Source of the DNA: Pigoraptor vietnamica
Taxonomy: Eukaryota; Opisthokonta; Filasterea
Length of the DNA stretch: 13,077 nucleotides
Direction of reading: 5' to 3'
Assembly: GCA_943704525.1 (NCBI GenBank)
Contig: CALSCQ010002039.1
Location: 1 to 13,077 of the forward strand
Shown here: positions 1 to 8,100 of the stretch, in pieces
How the letters are laid out: every line of letters starts with the position of its first letter
Position numbering within the stretch: position 1 is the stretch's first letter
Notes under the pieces: model-generated
What the model was told of the DNA's origin: nothing
Seen by the model: only the letters and a program-made list of their open reading frames with translations
The model's database searches: none
Made by a program: the position numbers and the translations under genes

Positions 1-11
1 GGGGGGGGGGG
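1..11. repeat. Poly(G) run at window edge
   Basis: The window opens with 11 G in a row, so the tract may be longer to the left. Two longer G/C homopolymers lie inside introns further right (2955-2977 and 8641-8667), so this looks like a recurring element of the genome. A run like this is also where assemblies often break or miscount bases. Confidence 0.8.
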
Positions 12-135
12 CACATTGTCGTTGTGTCGCAGCACCCGAGAAGCGAATGTGTGAGACTTCCAACTGCGCCTTTCACCCACACGGCCCATTGCCCCTCTCG
101 TCGTCTATCAGTTGCGCTATTAACATCCCCGCGGG

Positions 136-1170
136 TCATCCCGAGGCGCGAAAGTACGCGAGCGCCTGCAGCAAACAGTCGCTCAAATCGTCCCGCTTTG
201 GCGACGCGTCAAAGGACGCACAAAGCGCGGGGTCGACGGTGACCCTCTCGCCACGCGTGTCCCCAGCCGCCCCTTCGTCCACGGCCCGCGTTGAAGCGCG
301 CCTCTTGCGCGTCGATGCAAAGCCGCTGTCGGCCAGTATGCGCGTGCACACGCTCACGGCATTCTTCTTTTTGTCCTTGGCCGCTCCGAGCGCAAAGGTC
401 GACTGGGCCAGCTTGGGCGCGATCGAAAAGCAGCGGTCTTGCAGCAGCGCGTGCAGCATTGCCTCGACGACATTGACGCGGAAGACGTGCTCGAGGACGG
501 AGTGAAGGCCGCCGGTGCGGTGGCGCTGTCGCTCGATGGCGACGGGGAGGCCGCGCGGCAGTGTGTCGACAAACACCTGTGCGTGTAAATGAGCGGGGTG
601 TGAGTACTTGTAGGCGCCCATCAACATGGCAAGCCGTCCCTGCACATTTATACGTACGCCGCGCGCACGCGCGCACGAGAAGAGGCGAGGGCGTGCATTG
701 GTGCCAACCTTCAGCCTCGCGGCAAACAGCGACGGAACGTACGCGTCCGGCAGCCCCAGGTCCACAAGCTCCCATGCCACCACAGAACGCGAGCGCGTCA
801 CGTGCGCCCACGCGAGATTGCGCGCGCCGACATCAACGGAAACGATGGCGTCGTGCCTCGGCAGGTCGTCAGGACCCTCCTGAGCACGCAATCGCAAGGG
901 CGTGTTACAGCCCCTCAAGCCACGCTATGGCGCGTGAGAGAACGGTTTGTTGTGTGCGTCACGCACACTCACCTTTTTTGTCGTCGCCGCTCTCTTCTTT
1001 CTCTTCGCTGGCGTGATAACTTCGGCGTCGTCGGCAGGCGGTGTTACTGCGGTGCCCTTCCGAACCCTCTTCTTCTTCGGCACCTCGCCACCTGTAACAG
1101 GCGGTACTTCGTGTTTTGTGAGAGCGGGCGCCTTTCGCCGGCGCACGGTCGGTGCTTTCGCGTCGGGCAT
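136..1170 (-). CDS. Cce1/Ydc2-type mitochondrial Holliday-junction resolvase
   Basis: Two exons, 1170-973 and 879-136, encode 313 aa. The 93-nt intron (972-880) is phase 0 with donor GTGAGT, acceptor GCTCAG and a CTGTAAC branch-like site. Family knowledge: Cce1/Ydc2 enzymes cut four-way DNA junctions in mitochondria and help mtDNA segregate. Seen here: an RNase H-like first strand IVSVDVGARNLAWAHV (Asp82), the central IERQRHRTGG block (Glu182) followed by FRVNVVEAMLHALL, and a C-terminal DDLSDCLLQALAYF (Asp296, Asp297, Asp300). These match the family's acidic catalytic set in order and spacing. Exon 1 (residues 1-66) is rich in Lys and Arg, with PKKKRVRK and PAKRKKR patches that could bind DNA or act in targeting; I do not recognise the SAP-like N-terminus described in some relatives. 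The start is the only ATG opening this exon, with G at -3. It is transcribed away from the DOP1 gene. Family call firm, intron boundaries good. Confidence 0.88.
880..972 (-). other. Intron of the resolvase gene
   Basis: This 93-nt phase-0 intron runs from GTGAGT (972 downward) to GCTCAG (ending at 880). Removing it joins the lysine-rich exon directly to the catalytic exon. Without splicing, the upstream frame meets a stop after a few codons and the catalytic exon has no ATG upstream of its first motif. Confidence 0.8.
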
Positions 1171-1329
1171 TGCAGTCGTCGAGAGGACGGAAGGGGCCTT
1201 CTTTGCCGTTGCCTCTAGCGGAACGGTTAGAAAGATGGCGACGAATTAACACAATCGCGAATTGAACGCTCACATTACTCACGGGGAACGGAGCCAGCTA
1301 TTCCCCCACGCGCTCGCATGCATCGTTTA

Positions 1330-1336
1330 TGAGTCA
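1330..1336. promoter_or_regulatory. TGAGTCA (AP-1/Gcn4-like) site
   Basis: A perfect TGAGTCA lies about 160 bp upstream of the resolvase start codon. In fungi and animals this is the core site of bZIP factors of the Gcn4/AP-1 type. A 7-mer can occur by chance, so function is inference. Confidence 0.3.
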
Positions 1337-1435
1337 CAATAGATGCTTAAATAAACTGCGAAAATAGCCGCGCAGCCGAGTTTGCCGTAAAGTGTCACTT
1401 ACTGGCAGAGGCTCCCCTTCGCGCCTCCGCGTACG

Positions 1436-1441
1436 CACGTG
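1436..1441. promoter_or_regulatory. CACGTG box 1
   Basis: First of three CACGTG palindromes between the divergent genes, in the context GCACGTGACG. This is the core site of bHLH factors such as Cbf1 or the USF/TFE family. Role inferred from placement only. Confidence 0.3.
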
Positions 1442-1766
1442 ACGCAGACATGCCAACAGCTTGCAATGTCGTCGGACGCACCAGCGCGAGACGGGACAAC
1501 AGGGCCATGGCCATCGAGCGAATGCAGGACTAGTGGCCGGCCACACTCGCTGACACACTGCATCCAGGGTAACACTGACGCCGTATGTCCGCTGCTACGA
1601 GCGCATTCTCGAAAGATGCCCTCAAAGCGCACACAGCGGACCCACGCACACAGTGTCCGAAAGCTCCGCAGCGAATGTCGCTCGACGAGCAAGTGAAGGG
1701 ACGATGCTGTGCGAAAGAGATCTCTGCCGTGCTTGAGACGGCTGTTACTCCACGCTGTCCGGTCAG

Positions 1767-1774
1767 TCACGTGA
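1767..1774. promoter_or_regulatory. TCACGTGA box 2
   Basis: The CACGTG core is extended to the 8-bp palindrome TCACGTGA, the preferred form for Cbf1 and TFEB/MITF-type bHLH proteins. It lies about 355 bp upstream of the DOP1 start and 70 bp from box 3, so the two could be bound together. Confidence 0.35.
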
Positions 1775-1837
1775 TGGCCGCGTTGGCAGTCGAAGCAGTT
1801 TCGCTGTGCAACTTGGATTTGCAGCGTTCCTCGCAAT

Positions 1838-1843
1838 CACGTG
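1838..1843. promoter_or_regulatory. CACGTG box 3
   Basis: Third CACGTG in the divergent region (ATCACGTGTT), 285 bp upstream of the DOP1 start codon. Its spacing from box 2 is 70 bp core to core. Confidence 0.3.
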
Positions 1844-2128
1844 TTCTTCCGAGGGAAAAGGCTGCGTGTCACCTGCGCACGCGTGTCCTTCTGACTCTCT
1901 TTGTGTGCGACATCTCTATTTTGCTCTGCAGATACAGTCCGTGGATTGTGTGCGCTTGCGTGTGTCAGCGAAACGTTTGCTGCGCAACCTTCCACTCCCT
2001 TCGCCGCTCCTGTTCTCGCGCACGCTTGCGCCCTTCTCGTGGCGACAAGTTCAGTCGCTTCTTAGGAATGATGGGCAGTAGATAATCGCTAATCGATTCG
2101 AGTGCGCCCTCGGGGCGTGCGTGCCAAC

Positions 2129-5100
2129 ATGGACGCGCTGGACGACGACGGGGACGAGCGCATGCGCAAGGACCCAAAGTTCAAGCAGTATGTCTCGGCG
2201 ATGGAGAAGACGCTGCGCGCGTTCGACGCATCGCGCGAGTGGGCCGACCTCATCGCGTTTCTCGGGCGTCTGAACAAGGTCCTGCTGACTTTTCCGCAGT
2301 TCCCGGCAGTGCCCAAGAAGGTAATGTGCGGCACGGACTCTCCATGTTCGGCGTGTGTCGCGTCCGCTCTCTCTCATCGAATGCTCTGCAGCCATTGTTG
2401 CGTTTGCGCTGGGCTTGTTTGCTCAATGCGCGTTCTCTCTCATCGAGTGTTTGTTTGGTGTTCTGGGCACTCGGTGTTGGCATCACTCCCTTCCCTCCCA
2501 AGTGCCCTACTCACACCCTGGCACGTGCATCGTCGCAGCTGACGCTCACAAAGCGGCTCGCGCAATGCCTCAATCCCGCGCTGCCGAGCGGCGTCCACGC
2601 AAAGGCGCTCGAGTCTTACGATCTCCTCCTCGCCCGGATCGGACCGGAGGGCCTCGCGCGCGACGTGCACCTCTATTCCGTCGGCCTGTTCCCGCTGTTC
2701 TACCACTGCGCAATGCAAGTGAAGGCGCCGCTTCTCGCCATCTACGAGAAGCACTTTCTCAAGCTGGGGAGGGACCTGTTGCCGTCCCTCAAGGGCCTCC
2801 TGCTCGCCATTCTACCGGGCCTCGAGGAGGGCTCGGAGCACGTAGAGAGGTGCGTGCGTTTGACTGCGTGTGCCCGCAGTGTCCGTGGATGTGTGTTGTG
2901 CTGTCTCGGCCGCATTTATGAGAAGCGTGGGGGTTCGATTCCCGCTGAAATCCACCCCCCCCCCCCCCCCCCCCCCCGCTTCGAATGTAGGACGGTGACG
3001 CTTCTCGAGAGCATCTGCCGGCTCGTCGAGCCCGTGCCCTTCTACTCGGTCACGTGGCGCTGCATCGAGTCGTCCGCCGCCGCGCGATTGCCCGGCCTCA
3101 CCTACGTTCTCTCGCACCTGAACCCCAAGCGACAGCTCACAGACCAGCCGCTCTTCGCCATCGGCGACACGCACGCGATGATCGCCGCGCTCGCGGCCGC
3201 CATGAACGACCGCAACGTCCTCGTGCAACGCAACGCGCTCGAGTTTGTCGTCATGTACCTTCCTGCCAACTCGCCGCTCGTTTCGTTCGACGAGAAGGTG
3301 GCGCTCCTCCGCGCCGCCCTCGCGACCATGCTGCGCCGCGACATGTCGCTGAACCGTCGGCTGTATCTCTGGCTCACAGGACCTCGCCAGGCGGACGAGG
3401 ATGCGATGAGGGACGACGCGCCCGCACGACTCTACTTTGACACGTTCGCGCGCGCGGCGCTGTCGTCGGCGCTGCGCCTGGAGCTTGCCATGCCGACGAC
3501 GAGCGACCGCACGGTGTACTTGCGGCCGTACCGCATACTAATGTCGCTGCTCGACCGCCCGCAGATTGGCGCGGACGCGGCGGACGACGTCGTCGTGGAC
3601 GCGTTCGAGTCACTGCGGCAGCATGCGGCGACCAACGGCGCGTACTACGACGAGCTGCTCAAGACGGCGTGCATTCTGTTCAACATGCTCGAACCCGCGC
3701 GCGTGTGGGGCGTGCTCTGCAAGCTGATCGCGGAACTGCCGCACAGTGCGCTGCCGAGTGACATGGGCGATGCCGGTCGCAAGGGCACCGCGCGCAGTGG
3801 CACACTCGCGACGCCCCAGGGGGCCTTTCGTGCGATATCGTTCGCCGTGGATCTGCTCGCGGGCGATGGCACGAATGCGTCCACACACGGCGTGCGGCTT
3901 CCCGCGCTTTTGCGCGCGCTCCTCGGGTGGCTCCACGATGCCGAGCGCAAGTCTGGCCGTGCGCCTGCGCCCCGCGGGCACACGGACGGCGCGCAAGTCC
4001 CCGTCTCACTCTCAGCCGCCGCCGACTCGATCTCAGAGGCCGATGCTGCGAGGCTCGACGCGATCACGGCGTGTCTGACGCTCGTCTGCCGAGTGCTCGC
4101 GCGCATCGCCCACTTTGTGCGCGCGGAGGACGACTTTCTTGAGAGCGGACGCTCTGCCTCTCACGGGGGCGACGCCGGCGCCGACACTCACGAGCCCGCC
4201 ACTGCTGCGCCGTGCGCCATTCTTCTCGATTGCCGCCGCGTCGCGCAGTCGCTCTACTCGAACTTTGCGGTGAATTGGCTGCAGGCCGCCGTGTACGAAG
4301 TGGACGCGGCAATGGCGGACGGCGCTGCGGGCATCCACCGGCGGCGGTTCTCGCAGTCGCGGTCGGTCGTTCGGCTGGAGTCGGAGGGTTCTGACGGGCG
4401 GTGCGATGGCATTCACACGCTCGTCTGTCGCGTGCTCGTCGACCTCTCGCGGATATCGCTGCACGAGGTTTCTCCGAATGCGAGTGCGGGCGGCGCCGAA
4501 GAAGTCGCGGCTGTTGAAGGGACGGGTGCGTCGGCTGACGCGCATTCCGTGTCTGATTTTGGGGACGGCAAAGTGCTGCCGGAGTGGGTGGTGGCCCTCG
4601 TCGGGTGCGCGCGAAAGGGCCGCTTTCAGATTGCGCGGGGGGCCACCGAAACGCTCCTCGATCTCGTCTCGCTGTCGGTCGCCGGCTACGAGGAGGACGA
4701 GCGCGAGCGCACGCAGCTGTACGTCCCCATCTCTCAGCAGGGCCACGGCGCGTCCCACCGCCGCGCGCAGATGCTCCCCATGTGGTGCGTGCGGCGGCTG
4801 GCACTCCGCAGCGACTTTTACCCTTCAACCACGCTGCGGCTGTGGGACTTCCTCGCGATGGGAAGCTCGCGGTCCGCCGACGAGCTCTCGGCAGCGGTGG
4901 GCCTCCTGTGGCGGCTCCACGCGGCGTGCCCATCGACGGCGTGCGAGGACGTGCTCGCGGCGCAGATGGCCAAGTCGAACCCGGACGTGAATGTCCGGAT
5001 AGAAGCCCACCGACGGTTCGCGCTCGTCTCGCAGCTTGTGCCGCGGCAAACGCGCGCCCAGCAGCCGCAACAGCGCCGATTCGCGCGCCTCTCCCTCGCG

Positions 5101-8100
5101 ATGCTTGACGCGCTTTCCGACCCGTCGCCGCGCCTGCAAATGGTCGCGCGCGCCTGGCTTGCCGACGCTGTGCGCGAGATTGGGCGTGTCGGCGACGTAC
5201 TCGTGGGGCTGCTGTGCGAGGGTCTTCCCTCCCCGTCGTCGCTCGCCACTGCGCCATTGGACAACGTCCCGTCAACGCCCGGTGCTCCGAGGAAGTCGCG
5301 ATCGGCGCCGAGCGGACAGGCGGAGGCGGCCATTGCTGACCGCCCGCGCGCCGCGTACGCACTCCGACTCTTGCTGGTCGTGTTGCGCGCCGAACCCGAC
5401 GTCGTCATTCCCGCGCTGGCCACGCAGGAGATTCGGTCCGAGGAAGCGATCGAGACGCTGCGCACAATCGACGACGGCGGGGAGGGCGACGGCGTGCAGC
5501 TGGGCATCGCGAGCCCCGGTCCCCGCAGCAACGTGTTCAAGAGCGCACCTCCGTCCCCGTCGCCGAAGGGGAAGCCGGCGCCCGCGAAGAGCGTCAGTTA
5601 CATACAATTTCTGACTCGCGTACTGCTGCGCTACCTGTGCCGACCGCCCAACCCTGCGGCGGATGCGATCGACGGCATGTCGGTGCTGGCCGCGGACGCC
5701 CTCTCTGAGCTCGTGGGCGGCCTGCGCAAGGGCACGGGGGTGCGGGGCGCGGGCGCGGGTGCGGGAACGGGATTCCACGGCGGGAGCGTCGTGTACGGAC
5801 TGGTGCGCCTCGTGCGCGACTCTGTGTTGCGGCGGTTGCACGCGGCGGTGCTGTCGGGTGAGATGGAGCTGCAGGTGTCGCTGCTGCGCCTCCTCCGCAT
5901 CGCCATTGCTATTGGCGACACGCCGTCGTCGGTCGAGGACGCGGCGGCCTCGCCGGGTGAGTGTCGCCGCGCCGTTTGCATTTTATCACAATTTGCCCTT
6001 CACCTCGACAGCTCCGTTCGTGTGTGTGTGTGTGTGCGTGTATGTGTTGTGTTCCCCAATGCGTGCCCTTACATCCGCTTCATCTTGTATGCAGCCACCG
6101 CTGCCGGCGGGTCGCAGGGCGGCCACCCGCACGCACTCGCGCCCTCCGCCTTCCCTTCGATCGTCACTGTAGCGTCGATGCCGGCCTTTCTCGACTCGAT
6201 CCACCGCGCGCTGCTGGACCCCGGCCTGCGCCCCATCCATGCGCACTGGCTGCGCTTCGTCATCGGCTGCATGCCGCACTTGCGCTCGTCCCTCCACCAC
6301 GTCGTCAGCGCGGTGATACTCTACGCGTGCGAGGCGCTGCAGGCGTACCTCCAGCCGCGCGGCCACGTGAGCGCGGAGATACCCCTCGCCCGAAGCGTCG
6401 GGGGCACGTTCAGCCCGCTCGACAGCACGAGTTCCAACCCTGCGTCGGCGCTCGTGGGCGACTGGCCCGAGGGCTCGCCGTCCTATCTCCTTTCCGTGGT
6501 CGATTGCCTCGTGTCCATCACCCGCCACTGCCTCTTCGGAAAGTCGCACGCGGGTGCCGGCGGAAGTGCGCCGTCGGGGACGTCCGCTTCGGCGTCTGGA
6601 TTGTCCGGAGACGCCGCTGGCGCCGGCGGCGGCAAGGGCGTTGGCGGGCCGCAGAGGTCCGGATGGACGGACTTCATGAACTTTTTCGGCGGGGAATCCG
6701 GCGGCCCCGTGGGCACGACGCCGGCTGAGGAGGCGCGGGCGTCTGTGCTGTCGTCTCTTCCTCGCATACTCAGTTCGCTGCTCGCGGCGTGGGTGAGCGA
6801 GGCGGAGGGGTCGCAGGGACACGGCGGCGCGTCGTCGGACCGACCGTCGACGTCTCCGGCGGCTGCGGGTGCGCAGGCGACGACGGCAGTGCTGCAGCGA
6901 CACGGAATCCACCGCTCGGCATGGCGCGAACCCGTGGCGAAGGCGATGCGGCGGTTGCTCTCGCCGATTGCGGACGCCTTCCCGCTCGAGTTTGCGTCGG
7001 CGATACTTGCGGTGTGGGCGGACGCTACGCCCATCGGGACCGCGCTGGCGTTCGGTGCGAACGGGTCCGCCGTGCCGCACCCGACGCTTAGGCAGGCGGC
7101 GCTGATCGATCTCATCTCGGTGCTTCGCCTCCTGCCGGGGGAGGACTACGTGCGCGCGATGGCAAAGGTCGTGCCCCTCACGCGCGACCGCACGCGGCTG
7201 CCACCGCCCGGCGTGAGCTACGGGGGTCTGCAGGAGACGACCGTATTTCACGCGCTGTCATGGCAGTACACGCTCGGATTTAGCCTCGAGCAGCAGCAGC
7301 AGGCCGCGGGGTCGATCATTCAGCTTGTCCGCGACGGCATGTCGTCCCTCCACCCACCCACCATCCTGCTCCTCCTCTTCCTCTCGGATGTGTGCGCTCG
7401 TGCCACCCTCGCTCGCGCCTCCGACGAGTCCCAGGCGGCGACCGCGCCGCCGGCACCGAGCGCGCCCACGGCGAACGGCTCTTCGCCGCAGGCCCAACAG
7501 CACGCGAACGGGCGCGAGTCGTCTGCGCCGCCTGCAGGGACGTCGACGCTGTCGCAGCTGTCGTCCGGGTCCACTGCGAGTGCGGGCAACGTTGTGGCGA
7601 AGAAGTACAAGAAGGACCTGCAGGACATTGCGCAGCGGCTGTGCGAGATATGCGCGGCCATCGCGGGCACGGGCGCGTGCCCTGCGCCCTCGTACTGGCT
7701 GCGCAGCGCACGCCCGGCCACCGACGGCTCCCCGCGCGCCGATGGACTGCCCGACGATCCCACCCCGGACGTGACAACCGCTTCGGTGGCGTCGTCGTCG
7801 GTGCCGCCCACTGCCGGGGGAGGCGCGTCGAGCCAAGCCTTCACCATCGCCGCGCTGTCGGTCATGTCTCACATGCTCGCGCCGTTTCTGGACGTCGTGT
7901 TTGGCGGGGAAGACAAGGAGAAGGTCGCGACGCTGCTCGCCGGTGCGACGTACGCGATTTCGACGCACGTCAAGGCCCGCACGGCGCGGACGGGTCCCGT
8001 GTGGTCCGGCTGCACGGACCTCATTCTGTCGATGTGCGAGTTCCCGTACGCCCTGCGCGCGTGGAAGAAGGAGGCGATGGAGTGCCTGCTGGACCCGGGC

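Larger units (their letters stand above)
1171..2128. promoter_or_regulatory. Divergent intergenic region between resolvase and DOP1
   Basis: This 958-bp stretch separates the two start codons and should hold both promoters and 5' UTRs. I see no convincing gene: the open frames are short, cysteine- or serine-rich and match nothing I recognise, and no tRNA folds here. It contains a TGAGTCA element (1330-1336) and three CACGTG boxes (1436, 1768, 1838). A pyrimidine-rich stretch ending in CTCTGCAG (about 1910-1931) looks like a splice acceptor, so a 5' UTR intron in DOP1 is possible but unproven. I found no clear TATA box. Confidence 0.6.

Noticed and set aside
47-505. 152-codon plus-strand frame at the left end
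   Set aside because: Antisense of the resolvase catalytic exon, which carries clear family motifs on the minus strand.
1399-2085. Small open frames in the divergent intergenic region (both strands)
   Set aside because: Mutually overlapping, Cys/Arg/Ser-rich, with no domain and no splice partners that extend them.
2878-2953. Possible tRNA gene in DOP1 intron 2
   Set aside because: The B box and a variable-loop-like spacer are present, but the acceptor stem does not pair, the T stem has a G-G mismatch, the anticodon loop would be 10 nt and there is no D arm.
4064-5362. Long 432-codon open frame on the minus strand inside DOP1
   Set aside because: Arg/Ala/Pro-rich composition typical of the antisense of a GC-rich coding exon; no recognisable domain, and the plus-strand Dopey frame is continuous there.
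5986-7251. 421-codon minus-strand open frame
   Set aside because: Antisense shadow of DOP1 exons 3-4 that also crosses intron 3; very Arg-rich and without motifs.
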